DNA of 64,000 bases, taken from contig QXCR01000111.1 in the NCBI GenBank assembly GCA_004380135.1, forward strand, positions 1-64,000, in the 5' to 3' direction. This document shows positions 31,007 to 41,983 of the stretch, in pieces. The notes beneath the pieces were generated by a model, which ran no database searches, was not told the DNA's origin, and was given only the letters and a program-made list of their open reading frames with translations. This stretch comes from Stemphylium vesicarium (lineage: Eukaryota > Ascomycota > Dothideomycetes > Pleosporales > Pleosporaceae). The first letter of the stretch is position 1. The number at the start of each line of letters is the position of its first letter. The translations under genes and the position numbers were made by a program.

Positions 31007-31882
31007 TCATCTCATGTAGTGAATGCGGAGGTCAGACCCATCGTTCCGGTCGTCCGTTGGGTCCCAGCGCCAGGCTTCCCAGGGCTTGTCGAACAGCTGA
31101 CTAGCAAAAAGATTGACCTCATGCTGCCGAGAAGGGGCCTGCTTGATCATCCTGTACCAAACATATCCTCGCAGCAGGTGTTCGTGATACCCTTCTCTTC
31201 TCCAAGCCTCCGTCAATGCGTCGAGCCTGAGTGTCCGCGACACGCCATTTCCGGTCTGCTCAGACTGGCGAAGACAGATTCGGTTCGCGACCCATAGTCT
31301 TGTGTCCTCTTCAAAGGTACAACAATCTTCATTGTCGGGGTACTCGCGCAGCATCTCAAGAATAGCTTCAATGGAGTCGTTGATGGCGCAAGGGAGTCGT
31401 CTGATGCAGGGCAACTCTATCTGCCCGGGTGCATAAACCCACAACATATCTTCTTGCCTGTTGTCTTGATCGAGACGGTTTCCCTGTTGAAGTTCTGTAC
31501 AGCAATTGTCTAGTGCGAGGCAGAAGTGGCTCGAGAATCCGTCTGCGTATTTCGAGTGCAGGTCGCAGCTTAGCAAAACGCTTAAATACTTTTGCAGCTC
31601 GCGCATAGACCACGCTCTCGGCGAAGCCTTGTTGATTGCCAAAGAGCATAGCTCTTCGTACGGAAGGATGGATAGGCCATAGTAAGCCACGTCCTCAAGG
31701 CGACCTTGCAAGCTACGCCTCCATGCTACGTCGGCAAAATGCAAGGCATCGCTCACGCCGACCGCAGCTTCTGAATCGAGAGACACATGAGCCTCGGATT
31801 TGGGCATGCCCCCTTTCGTATCCGTGTGGTCGGTAGCGCTGCGCTGCGAGCGAGAGGGCGGAGTTGTGTGTTGTTCTGTCAT
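31007..31882 (-). CDS. Hypothetical protein
   Basis: A 291-aa intronless frame from the ATG at 31882 (MTEQHTTPPSRSQRSATDHT). The first 35 residues are polar and disordered; the rest looks like a folded helical domain (YYGLSILPYEELCSLAINKA, MRELQKYLSVLLSC, TRLWVANRICLRQSEQ, HEHLLRGYVWYRMI, DKPWEAWRWD). The Trp/Tyr-rich end and absence of repeats argue for a real protein. I recognise no family. There is no signal peptide or membrane segment. Confidence 0.6.
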   Translation of the reverse strand: MTEQHTTPPSRSQRSATDHTDTKGGMPKSEAHVSLDSEAAVGVSDALHFADVAWRRSLQGRLEDVAYYGLSILPYEELCSLAINKASPRAWSMRELQKYLSVLLSCDLHSKYADGFSSHFCLALDNCCTELQQGNRLDQDNRQEDMLWVYAPGQIELPCIRRLPCAINDSIEAILEMLREYPDNEDCCTFEEDTRLWVANRICLRQSEQTGNGVSRTLRLDALTEAWRREGYHEHLLRGYVWYRMIKQAPSRQHEVNLFASQLFDKPWEAWRWDPTDDRNDGSDLRIHYMR

Positions 31883-32491
31883 CTTGGAACGCGGCAAACT
31901 GCATCCAAAAGTAGACGTGCGAGATTCTCAATAGTCAAAAAGCATGTAGTACAATCACCCGAGTTCATTCAAGTTCAACGACGGCTTTCTACATCAACAG
32001 GTCTCCCATATACAAATACCAAAGTGACCCGCTGCACAACACACCGTACGCATGACCTTGCTTATGCGGTGCTCAAGAAGCGGAAGAGAGATAGAGAGTT
32101 GGACACATTCTGGCATTATTGGTGAGCACATGTCAGCATCATCGCATTGTACAGCTCACTCCCTGCTTGCAGATTGTCCTCTGGGCTGACCAGCATGGTA
32201 TTCAACGGTTCATTGTTTCTTCTCCGCTTACTTGTGCCTCCATACAGGCAGAAGGGAACCTTGCTGCCAATCGCAAGAATTCCGTAACACCTCGATAGAA
32301 AGGGTGTATAGCGACCAATTTTCTCGACTAGGTCTGCAAACATCCACACTCAACACCTTGTTCTCTGTTACCCTGTCGACAGTCATCCACGATACCGATA
32401 ATAGTACTCCAATCAGACTGAGCCGTGGTCGAACGGCTATTGCTTTCCGAGCATATCTATCGACATTACGGGAGGCTCCAACGAGCTATCT

Positions 32492-33751
32492 TCACTCCCC
32501 AGTGGGCAGGTTCCAGTCTCTTGGGAAAGCTCTCTTCACCTGTTCGTGCATTGTCTCCTTCCTTTCGGACATACGTTTATAGTCAGCCTTGGCCATGTTG
32601 ATACACGACTGTTTTGTTGTTGTAGAGAATTTAATATCCTTAACAACCTCCCCAGTTTTCTGGGCCTTATACTTGACTTTAACCCAGTCAAAGATAACCT
32701 CTTCCATCGGGATTGCGGCTATCAAGTCAAAAGCGAGAAATTGAGTCGCCCCTCTCTCTTTGAGCCACTGCCCCACGATTCTTAGCATTAAGGGACTATT
32801 TTTGAATAGTTCCTTGTATTCATGCTCTTGAAGCGCATATGGGCAAGGATTTTCTTTGTCTATCCCTTTGCAACATTCTGTGGTTGTGATAAACATTGGA
32901 ATCTTTTCGTAAGATACCTTGTTCAAGAATCCGTATGCAGACTCCGGGTCCTTTGCAATGTTGAACTGTGGCCTGTCCGCAGTGTTGCGATCCCTGGTGA
33001 GAGTACCTTTCATTGCGAAAACTTTTTTCGGTCGAGATTTGGTCTTTTCCATGTATTGCAGAGCCTCCGTGAAGGGTCCCCCGACAACAAGCGTGGCGCC
33101 TTCGACTTCGGAATTGTCCTCAAAAAGCCTCTTAATGTTACTGATCTCGGCGGTTGGATAGGGGTAGACATTCATGATTCTCTCTATGTATCCTCTACAC
33201 AAACGACGAAGGGACTTGCGCAGACTAGGTCCGCTGGGTTTCCGCGTGATTTTTTGATATTCATTCCTCTCGGTGTTGTTGAAGTTGAATGCGTAGTCGG
33301 CCACATGGAGTGCGTGGCGCATGTCTGGCTCCTTGATCCTGCCCAGTGACTCCGGATCCCAGAAAATCTCGTAGTTGTTGCGCCCAGGGTGTTGCTCCTC
33401 TATGCACTCTACAATACGCATCTTTGAGACACGCATGTACAGCTCCGTGTCCTTTACGACTTTTCGATCCGAAAGAGTGCGGTCGGGCTTAAAGAAATCT
33501 TCCCATTCCTGACGGACTGTCGGTATTTGGTTCTTTTTGATCGGTTCGTACATTGTCTTGAAACCCAAAGTCTTCACCATCTCAGGGAATTCCTCGCCAT
33601 AACGTGCAACACTCAGATCCACAATCCGAGGCGATAGTATAATAGCCACTCGTCCTTCGTACACCGCAAAGATATAGAGGATCATCGCAATATTGTCGGG
33701 ATCGGGTACGTCGACACATATAACTATTTGGAAAAACTTTTCAGATTGCAT
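32492..33751 (-). CDS. Inosine-uridine nucleoside hydrolase-like protein
   Basis: A 419-aa intronless protein from the ATG at 33751. The N-terminus QIVICVDVPDPDNIAMILYI sits where nucleoside hydrolases have their Ca-binding Asp cluster after the first strand, and LVVGGPFTEALQYME resembles the internal GP(L/F)TN(V)A-like motif. The C-terminal RIVGQWLKERGATQFLAFDL fits the late H/D-containing helix region. Canonical DxDxGxDD is reduced to VDVPDPDN, so catalysis is uncertain. Large nucleoside-hydrolase-like proteins of unknown substrate are common in fungi. The fold assignment is by motif only. The 84-codon frame upstream (33883-34137) overlaps a MITE and is not used. Confidence 0.55.
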   Translation of the reverse strand: MQSEKFFQIVICVDVPDPDNIAMILYIFAVYEGRVAIILSPRIVDLSVARYGEEFPEMVKTLGFKTMYEPIKKNQIPTVRQEWEDFFKPDRTLSDRKVVKDTELYMRVSKMRIVECIEEQHPGRNNYEIFWDPESLGRIKEPDMRHALHVADYAFNFNNTERNEYQKITRKPSGPSLRKSLRRLCRGYIERIMNVYPYPTAEISNIKRLFEDNSEVEGATLVVGGPFTEALQYMEKTKSRPKKVFAMKGTLTRDRNTADRPQFNIAKDPESAYGFLNKVSYEKIPMFITTTECCKGIDKENPCPYALQEHEYKELFKNSPLMLRIVGQWLKERGATQFLAFDLIAAIPMEEVIFDWVKVKYKAQKTGEVVKDIKFSTTTKQSCINMAKADYKRMSERKETMHEQVKRAFPRDWNLPTGE

Positions 33752-34098
33752 AATGGCTGTTGATTACGCGTCGAACTGGTAATTGTTGGAGGGAGTAGGG
33801 CTGCTGGTCACATGAGCCCACGGAAGGAACGATTCAGATAATGACTCTGGATAAAAGTGATCGGAAGACGTACGTACGCATTCTATAACGTTCTTCCAGC
33901 TGATCTCGGATCCTTCAACCGAAGCTGCTTATGCTGACCAGCAAAATCTTTTACAATCGCATCTCTAGGGGGAAAATTAGTCGTCTGCATTCTTGAGATT
34001 GCACGCCCTGTTGCCGAGCTTGGATATCCCAGAATATAGTCATACTTCACCACTGTGAGATATATTAGGTCGTAATCAGTGAAGTCAACGCCTTGCAG

Positions 34099-34317
34099 TA
34101 CAGTCACTTGCACTTGCCGTTTCTGGTTTTCGAACACCTTTCAGCTTTCATTCCACGCTTGCCCTAATCTCGCTTAACGTAGTTAGCCCAGCTTTCGTAA
34201 GCACTGTTGCTTGACTGTCTTGAAGGCTGCAGCGATCGCTATGCGGGACAAAGCTTGCGTAGGAGGGAAAATTAGTTTGCTTACAAGAACCGGAAATTGG
34301 AAGTGCAAGTGAGTATA
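34099..34317. mobile_element. Diverged pogo-like MITE, 219 bp
   Basis: Left TACAGTCACTTGCACTTGCC, right end read inversely TATACTCACTTGCACTTCCA; TA flanks. The ends combine features of the pogo and CACTCTCATGCAC families. Only one copy is seen here. Confidence 0.65.
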
Positions 34318-34608
34318 GCCAGAAGGGTCAGACTACGATGCACACCGAATGCAGCAACAAGTAAATCGTGCAGTCTCCACATCCTAGCTCCTAACAAAAT
34401 GTGCACTGCTTTTCTCCACGAATGCATCTATTAGAGCGCAAGGTTTCCCTTCATCTACCGATACACCTTCCCTACGACGCGTAAAGGAAAGTCCGTACAG
34501 CAGACAGAATCCGTTCTGGGTAAGTCAAGACCGAGCATTTCTACGGCTGTGGAAAGCATATTAGTACTCCTTTCTGACTGTTACCTGGCAGTATACCATA
34601 TCGTTAAC

Positions 34609-35247
34609 ATGTCTACAAAAGCTGGTAACCTGTCGCCCAAGGGAAGCATCAAGCTTCGCCAGGATAGCTGGACAATTCTCAACATGGGCAGCAACGACCC
34701 CCTTGGTGTTACGACGCCTAAGAACACTGCCCATCAGGCGACTCCTACTCTTTGCGCTTTCTGGCTCAAGTTTCCTCGCTTCAACCCCGACGCATCAGCT
34801 CCCTTTGCAACCGAGTTCGATCAATTAGCCGATCTGATGTGTTGGAGCGCAAAGACGAGGCAGAAGCAACTTACCAAGGCGCTGGCTGCCGAGATTGAAT
34901 TCCATGGTGGCAATTCAAGCGGACTAGAGCGCTGGCAAAGCTTGTGCAGCGAGGTTGGGGTTGGTAGTGAGCCAGCATCCATCACTCAGTGCAAGAAGGT
35001 AAGCTTTTTGCAACATCAGATGGCATAGTGGTGCGAAAAGTGCCGGAGACCTGATAATGTCTAGGCTCTCCAGTCTCGCTTCGTAAACCTCTTTAACCTT
35101 GTCGATCATCGCCGAAACCGCAACATTCCGGTCGTGTGCTTCAGCTCGATCAAGGAGTTGTACAAAGACATCCAAAATACAGGCAAATTCCCACGGGATT
35201 GTGCCAAACGTGACGGTTGCATGAAGGCGCTTCTCAGAAGAGTGTAG
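34609..35247 (+). CDS. Hypothetical protein, two exons
   Basis: Exon 1 34609-34998, 66-nt intron (GTAAGC...TCTAG, phase 0), exon 2 35065-35247; 190 aa. The start MSTKAGNLSPKGSIKLRQDS follows a TTAACATG context; an earlier in-frame start (34549) is less likely. Segments TLCAFWLKFPRFNPDAS and QLADLMCWSAKTRQKQLTKA look like an ordered helical protein, and exon 2 continues in phase with SRFVNLFNLVDHRRN and KELYKDIQNTGKFPR. No known family recognised. The strong donor and acceptor and the phase match support a real gene. Confidence 0.6.
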
Positions 35248-35772
35248 CAGAGCGCCAGCAACTTACTGGCGATACAGCATGGGGGGAGAGCTCGAAAGCT
35301 GTGCGTTCGTTTGCGGTTGAGCATGCTGGCTGCACGAGCGATGATTCTCAACTAGCAATGCAGATTATCTTTCGATACATTTTCCATCCGTGATTGAAGC
35401 CGTGATCGCAGATCCGCCTTGAGAAGCGAACTCATCGCATAAAAATTTGCGATCGCTTCGATGGCAAATGTGGGCATGTGTAGAGGGCGCTTCTGCCTAG
35501 TACGCTTACCGGTGCAAAATGGAGCTTGCAGAACAGCGAGGCATACCAGTAGCCTGGGCGCAAATGGATTCTTTTGACTAATCCAGGCATTCGAACAAAC
35601 TCGTGATCTTTGCATCGCACCCGCCCTCGTTCAGCAGCAAAATAGGTGTTCTCCTACGCAGCTCAATGAGCAACCGTATATTGCTACCATCACTACAGCC
35701 CCAATTCTGATATCAAACAGACAGATTCGCAGTTTTCACCTTTTTCTATCTATGACAGGGGAATGTCAATAA
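35248..35772. other. No gene supported
   Basis: Short minus-strand frames only (35352-35620) with no homology. No repeat of the window's families is seen here. Confidence 0.4.
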
Positions 35773-36516
35773 CTAGTAGCTGCGTAGCTTGGGCTTTTCC
35801 TGGCCTCTGCGATCAAGTATACTTCCAGCGGCATATGTGACCCAGACAGGAGCGTGCACTCCACTCACCCCAGCCGGTCTCTCCGAGTGGAGCAACCCGG
35901 GAGCGGGGGCGGAGTCACTGGTATCAGACTTAACACTGTCTGTAGACCCACCCAAGGTGATCGCATCGTAGTCTAGTAACGGCGATGTATTCGAAGGTTC
36001 ACACTCTTCCTCCGATGGATTCGAAGGTTCATACTCTTCGTCCGATGGCGAAGCGCAGTCCTTTTGCGCTGCGGCGAGCTGCTGTGAAAACTCGACTTCG
36101 TTCGACGATAACAAAGGCGAGTGACCTTTAGGTCTCGAAATACCGCCTCCGGGGATTTCGTTGTGCGGGCTCATGCGTGGAGGGCCCTCGGAATCTCCTC
36201 CGTGATCGCGCTTTGCGGGTATATGAGTACCCGTAACCCCTGCCAGCGTGCTATCCAGCGGTGAATACCTCCTGCATAACTCTGCAAGCAAGTTGTCGCG
36301 TTCTGTCGTAAGAGCCAAAACTCGTCTTGGATTGGTCAGCTCCTATCAACAGAGATTATGGGGGTATTACTGTTGTCGCGACTGAAGCTTTCGCAGCATG
36401 GCTTCGATCGGCTGCAATTCATCGCGTAGGTTCCTTATGAATCTCTCTTGCATGTCCGCGGTCAGTTTGTCGACCCACAGCGGTGAAGAGGACGATGAAT
36501 TGCAAGGGTGAGTCAT
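35773..36516 (-). CDS. Hypothetical acidic protein, structure uncertain
   Basis: A long minus-strand frame (36318-35773) has no ATG. A likely first exon starts at the ATG at 36516 (MTHPCNSSSSSPLWVDKLTA) and encodes a helical segment (MQERFIRNLRDELQPIEAML). The gap between them holds only a 28-nt GTAATA...GATAG candidate intron, whose phases do not match, so a frameshift or another exon arrangement is possible. The downstream part is low-complexity and acidic (PSDEEYEPSNPSEEECEPSN). No family recognised; possibly a decaying gene. Confidence 0.35.
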
Positions 36517-37047
36517 GTCTGGACAAAGTTCGTTCTTCGAGAACCTTCATGGACCATAGCAGGGCTTCTTATCGACAGCTGCCTGTGTGTTCCTCTACCG
36601 TCCTGCGTTCGCTTGCTGAGAAGCTGCACTTCGCTTACCCGCGGCACTGAAATAGTCGGTCTGGCCTGGTGATCGCTTTAATATTTACAGGCGCTATGTG
36701 GGTACGCGGTCTTCATTATAGTTAACTATACAGCGTATATAATTAAACAAGCGTTCCAAAAAGCTCGTTGTTCCTAGTCACGCATTTCGCGAAATAATCA
36801 GGTTACAAGGGCACCTGCATCGCTTAATGCAAGCTTGCCTTTATCGGGATTAGCTGCGATATGAATACTTGCAGCATTTCGAGAAGGCGAAAGCTATCTA
36901 ATTATCAAAGGTAGATATGTTCATGGCAACATTATGCTACATTAGGTGAGAAGATTCACTTACTGTAACCGCTCATAATGGACGGTCTATAGCAATAGTC
37001 TCGTCTGGCGAGCAGGATTGTGAAAGCTCCGGTCAGCCGCGTGCATC
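36517..37047. other. AT-rich intergenic stretch
   Basis: Contains an AT-rich segment near 36715-36760 and no coding frame I can support. Confidence 0.4.
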
Positions 37048-37309
37048 TACACTGACATGCACAATTGGCTTCCGGTTCTGACAATGCTCACACAATTCAA
37101 CCGACATGGGTCCCTGTCACGCTAATCTCTCCTCTTACTCCTACAAGCTTAGCGCACACGCAGACAAAGTGTACAAAGCCAGATGATTTGTCAACTAATG
37201 CGATGCTAACTTCTCTCTTAAGCAAAGTCCTCGCTTAGTGCTAGGGACCCCTGTTGTGTGTGTATTTTGCGTCACACAAAACCGGAAGCCAATTGTGCAA
37301 ACCAGTGTA
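37048..37309. mobile_element. pogo-end MITE, 262 bp (twin of 9944-10205)
   Basis: Same length and nearly the same sequence as 9944-10205; TA at both ends; left TACACTGACATGCACAATTG. The high identity indicates recent spread. Confidence 0.9.
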
Positions 37310-38036
37310 GTGTAAACACTGTAGCAAGAGTGCTGCGACTATTCAGCACTGCAAGCGAGGCTTATCGTGACTTGGTCCTATGACGAATGTAAGCACCTTG
37401 CAGGATCCATCGGCTTAGTGCAAAGCTGTCATAATTAGAACCGTGCCGCAGCGGCGCGTCTGCTTGGCAATCAGCGGCTAACGCTTCTGAATTGGGCAAG
37501 TGGGTTCCCGGCGTCTGCAACAAGCGAACCGCGCTTGCTTCGCTCACCTTCCGTAAACGCTGTAGTGAAGCCTCTGCAGGCAGCTGTGCCGCGCAATCTG
37601 CAGGTCCAGGGAAGAGTGACTGCATGATCCACACACAGGCCTCTTTGCGACGACATACAAGTTCTGTCGCAATCAACACAAGCATCACACAGTATGAGAA
37701 AGGTCTATGTACTCATTCAGGCATGATTATAACACGTGAGATGGCTGGATACGGGCTTTGATGTGACTCGCATGGATGCATAGCCTCTTATCAAAACCAG
37801 ACGAATCATATTACGACTCGCAATTTCAAAGCGCGCTATGCCCGTGCTCTTTGAATCACACAGCGACTCCTGAAACCTTGTGTACTAGGTTAGAGCATGC
37901 GGGAACGGCAACATGTGTCAATGCATCCTTTCCTGTGCCCCTCAAAGGCCGCGGGCTTTTTTTCACTTGCAAGAGAATAAAGACATCCATGATTGCCTGC
38001 TTTCCTCGACCTGCAGCACGCGTCTACGAAGCCTCG

Positions 38037-39398
38037 ATGACAGCAACGACATGCACCCCACGAGTGCTACGTCGTCGTCCAATCAAGCAATTGCTCATTC
38101 TTATTTCCGTCTTATTTCATATTTTTGAGGTAGCAAAAATTTTGCGTTACCATTTGAGCCCCACGGACGAGTTCATTACACAGCGATCGGAACGAGTATA
38201 CATTGCCAGTATACATTGGAACAACGAGCAGATTCTGCGAAGTCATTGGAACGATGCTGTAATAGCTCTGGCAAATACGCTCGGCCGAGAGAATGTCTTC
38301 ATCACCATCTACGAAAGCGGGAGCTGGGACGATAGCAAAGGAGCCCTCAGGGAGCTTGACATGGCGCTAGAGGCACATAACATCAGGCGAAACATAACTC
38401 TCTCGGAGACTACTCATGAAGATGAGATCTCTGTGATGGAAAAGGGCGACGGCTGGATCGACACACCTAGGGGAAGGAGAGAGCTCAGACGGATACCATA
38501 TCTTTCTAGACTTCGCAACTGGTCCCTTCGGCCTTTGCAGGAGCTAGCTCAGCAAGGGGAGCAGTTTGACAAAGTTCTTTTCTTGAACGACGTCGTGTTT
38601 AATGTATGCCTTATTGGCTGGCGCACACTGGAAATGCCTGGAGTAGCTGACGATAGAACAGACGGACGATGTCCTACGACTACTCAACACAAACGATGGA
38701 GTCTTTGCAGCCGCTTGCTCACTAGACTTTAGTCACCCTCCGCATCTCTACGACACATTTGCTCTCCGGGATGCCGAAGGTCATGAACCGCTTATGCAGA
38801 CTTGGCCATACTTTCGAGCCAGGGAGTCCCGAGAGGCGATGTTGAGAAATCACCCAGTGCCCGTGACTAGTTGTTGGAACGGCATAGGTGAGTCTAGATA
38901 CCGTTACTGAATTCTACCTCCTAGAGAGTCGTTCTCTTCTCTGTTTTCCCGTTAGTAGCTAACTCGTCGCGTTCCAATGTAGTTGCAATGCCTGCTGCGC
39001 CTTTCGTTTCGAGTCCCTCACTGAAGTTTCGTGGCATTCCGGACTCTCTTGCGGCTTCGCATCTTGAAGGGTCTGAATGTTGCCTAATACACACAGACAA
39101 TCCACTCCGTGTCGACAAACGAACGTACGTAAACCCGCAGGTGCGTGTAGGTTATAATGGAGAGGCATATAATGTTGTACATCCGCAAGAATTGCTGCTT
39201 TCCTCTTGGCAGGTGTTCAAGGCCCTGTGGGAGAATCGCATTCGTCGATGGACAACTTCATCTTGGCTGAAAGAATGGGAGGTATTAAGACGAGTTGCAA
39301 GATGGAGAAGTGAGGGTAGAGAGAATGAAGAAGCTGGAGAGATCTGCCTTACTAAAGAAATGCAGGTACTTGTTAAAAATGGCTGGGCTCATGTCTAG
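38037..39398 (+). CDS. CAP59/CMT1-like mannosyltransferase, three exons
   Basis: Exons 38037-38603, 38662-38887 and 38983-39398 (introns 58 and 95 nt, both GT-AG, the second with CTAACT branch) give 402 aa. A short cytosolic tail and one N-terminal membrane anchor (QLLILISVLFHIFEVAKIL) make it a type II Golgi/ER protein. The lumenal part matches the cryptococcal mannosyltransferase 1/CAP59 family: IASIHWNNEQILRSHW, VFITIYESGSWDDSKGALRE, the acceptor-site region RIPYLSRLRNWSLRPL, and the DxD-like FDKVLFLNDVVFN. SCWNGIVAMPAAPF is rebuilt exactly across intron 2. It probably adds alpha-1,3-linked mannose to glycans or glycolipids; the acceptor is unknown. Starts upstream of 38037 add no family sequence. 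Confidence 0.85.
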
Positions 39399-39634
39399 AG
39401 GGTGGGTAGATCTATTGGGCATAATTCACAAACGACCTGACCGCTTCCTCAAGTTCCGCATCCTTACACATTGGTAACTCAGATTTTACGCTCGCAGACT
39501 ATTGCGACAATTTTACCCAACGTGTGAACATGCTTTTTCATAACAAGTTGCATAGGCTTGGTATCTTTACGAAGCGTTATCTCACGATACCACTCCTTCT
39601 GCAGCAATACCGGAACAGTGTTGCTGTGCATAAC

Positions 39635-39784
39635 CAGAGTTGTCAACAATCAAATACCTCAAATAGATCTACAAGTAATCTGCAAGTAAGTTACTTCATT
39701 TAGTAGGAGTAAATCTTGATTAGGAAACTTACTTGCAGATCTACTTGCAGATCTACTTCAAATACTTGATTGTTGACAACTCTG
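39635..39784. mobile_element. 150-bp hAT-type MITE
   Basis: TIR CAGAGTTGTCAACAATCAA on both ends (one mismatch after it). The 8-bp flanks TGCATAAC and CGCATAAC match at 7 of 8 positions, as expected for a hAT duplication. The inner part is rich in AAGTAGATCTGCAAGT-type repeats, typical subterminal transposase sites. Confidence 0.85.
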
Positions 39785-39801
39785 CGCATAACACAGAGTG
39801 G

Positions 39802-39975
39802 TATAGTTGCTAGCGATTGCGACTTTACGACTACACCCAAGAGCGTAACGGTCCTGAATAGCCCCATCTCCCGTACATGGCTTAGTGCTAGGTGTCTGCT
39901 GCGGTACGAGACAGGCGACACGATTGGTCCATCGTCGATCTGGCGAACATTGGTTCTTGGAATGCAACCGACGAT
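39802..39975. mobile_element. Degenerate MITE of the ~198-bp family
   Basis: Starts TATAGTTGCTAGCGATTGCG and keeps the ...CCGTACATGGCTTAG... and ...GATTGGTCCATCG... segments of the family. The right end is lost. Confidence 0.5.
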
Positions 39976-40740
39976 AACTGTAGTTTGATATTGCTATAAC
40001 CATATTTACAATTCGTGGAGAGCTTTCGAATTTGTGGAATGTTGCAAGCACCTATGTAGCGGACAGTCCAGATGGAGGCAAGCGAGTGTACGACCGCTCC
40101 ATCTAACTCCTCTGGTGATGATATGAAATGGAGCAGCAGATTGCTGGGTGTCTTAGAATCAGCCCCCTTCCGCGAGCTCATCCAAACTGTCATTCATTAA
40201 CTAAAAGATGATCCTCGACGATTGATCGAGGGAAGCCTAAGATAGGGGTACGTTGCACAAGCCTGCACGTGCATCTCAACATCGAGATGGCCCATCGCTT
40301 GGCGATTCAATGTCTCAAAATCGAAGATAACAAGCTCTGTAGGGAGAAGCATTCGTCGTTTTGTGCACTAGTCGCTTTGTGGGCGGTTATGGTGAAGTGA
40401 GGGGTGTGTATAAGCAAAAGAACTGTGAACAGGAACTTGATCACTGTACAAGAGGGCAATCGCTGCTAGCTAAGCCATTTCTGCACTAGGTCCCACGCAA
40501 CAGGTAACGGTGGTGCTGAATGAAGCGGTTCGTAGGAGTGATACTGTAGCGCTACTACGAGAATGCAGCAGATGCCCAAACGATATGTTTTGTGATCCTG
40601 CGGAATCCCACCAGACTTCTATCGTCACTGCCGTCACTAAACCTATAAATCTTTGCGCTCGCATGCTGGCATCGACGCTTGCTTGCTGCTGTAGCGCTCC
40701 ACTAGCGGCCGCGGCACTTCACAAAGCAGTCTCAACAGAT

Positions 40741-40876
40741 TGCACTCTCATGCACTTGCAGCTTCCGCTTTTCACACGTGGCTCAGTTGGGTTCACGACT
40801 AAACGAGAAAAGCTCAGCATAGGAACAAAGGTCGCCTGCGTACAGAAACCGGAAGCTGCAACTGCATGAGAGTGTA
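40741..40876. mobile_element. Shortened MITE (136 bp) of the CACTCTCATGCAC family
   Basis: Both ends of the 282-bp family are kept (CACTCTCATGCACTTGCAGC and the inverse), but about 145 bp of the interior are deleted. The left flanking TA is changed to TG. Confidence 0.75.
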
Positions 40877-40903
40877 TGAAAGTCATCCTATAGTTCCTTC
40901 AAG

Positions 40904-41647
40904 CAGACTTTCCAACAAGCAAGTCAAGTCAAGCCGGCTGGCTGGCTCGAGTGGAGCTTGATAGGATGGTGCGCAGCTTGACTTGATCGAATAATCAAGC
41001 TGAGATAGGCGGCTTGCTTGAGGCTTGACTTGATAGCTTGTTAGCCTACACCACAAAATTTCTTAGTGTTAAATCTCGTGATAGTCGCCACCTCAGCTGC
41101 TAAGGTCGTACGAAAGCTCCGTCTCGTAGTCCGTCACTGTCGACTTGGCTGTGCACGGCGTATGTAGAAGTGTAAGCAGTGAGAGAAGAGCGTCATATAT
41201 AAGCTGATGTCTTCTTCTTCTGTGTAGCTGTCGTAGTAGCCTTATATAGGGCTATTACGATGATCTGTTTACATGACGTATCGATGATCGCGATAGGCGC
41301 AGCAGGTGCTGCTCAAGAGCAGGAGGAACCATCTCTCCACCACGTGGCACACGAATGTCCCTACCTCATAAACCGCCACAGCGTAAGCTTGCACGGATCG
41401 CTTACTAAGCTACGTTTGCAACACCAAAAATCTATCACGAGATCGCTCCTACTGCAAAACCAGCAGCCTCATCAGCAGCTAGCTGCTGCTCCCTCCCCGC
41501 TCAAGCTGATCAAGCTAATCAAGCCGGCTTCCTCCTCAGCTTGACTTGGCTTGTTAATTACCATGAGGCAGCTTGACTTGAGGGAACAATCAAGCTTCAA
41601 GCCGGTCAAGTCAAGCGCTTGATCTGACTCGCTTGTTGGAAAGTCTG
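40904..41647. mobile_element. 744-bp non-autonomous hAT element
   Basis: TIR CAGACTTTCCAACAAGCAAG, right end the inverse with one change, and perfect 8-bp duplications CCTTCAAG (40896-40903, 41648-41655). Many CAAGTCAAG/CTTGACTT motifs sit near both ends. The interior has no transposase; it holds a short segment (about 41425-41470) shared with 49833-50342 and the region at 23630. Confidence 0.9.
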
Positions 41648-41664
41648 CCTTCAAGCCCCCCGTC

Positions 41665-41863
41665 TACAGTAGTTGGCGATTGCAGCTTCACCCCTACAGG
41701 CAGCATTTCAACAGTCTGGTCATCATGGAATGGAGAAAGGACCAATCCCATCAACTGTTCTGCGGCAAACATCATAGCGCTAAGCCATGTACGAAAGGTG
41801 GGGCTGTTGAGAATCGCTGTGTAACTGCCTGTAGGGGTGAAAATGCAATCGCTAACTACCGTA
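41665..41863. mobile_element. MITE of the ~198-bp family
   Basis: TACAGTAGTTGGCGATTGCA and the inverse end, TA on both sides. Closest to the 46557-46755 copy. It starts 10 bp after the target duplication of the hAT element. Confidence 0.85.
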
Positions 41864-41983
41864 CTGCTCTTTGTCCATAGTCTGCGTTCAGAAAAACATG
41901 ATATTTGGCGAACCAATCATGACCTGTTCGACACATGTTCTTGTACAGGCATTACCCACATGTACTTTTGAAGCATCCTCCAC

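Noticed and set aside
33883..34137. 84-codon frame upstream of the nucleoside-hydrolase-like gene
   Set aside because: Its first codons lie in a MITE end, and it has no recognisable domain or splice link to the downstream gene.
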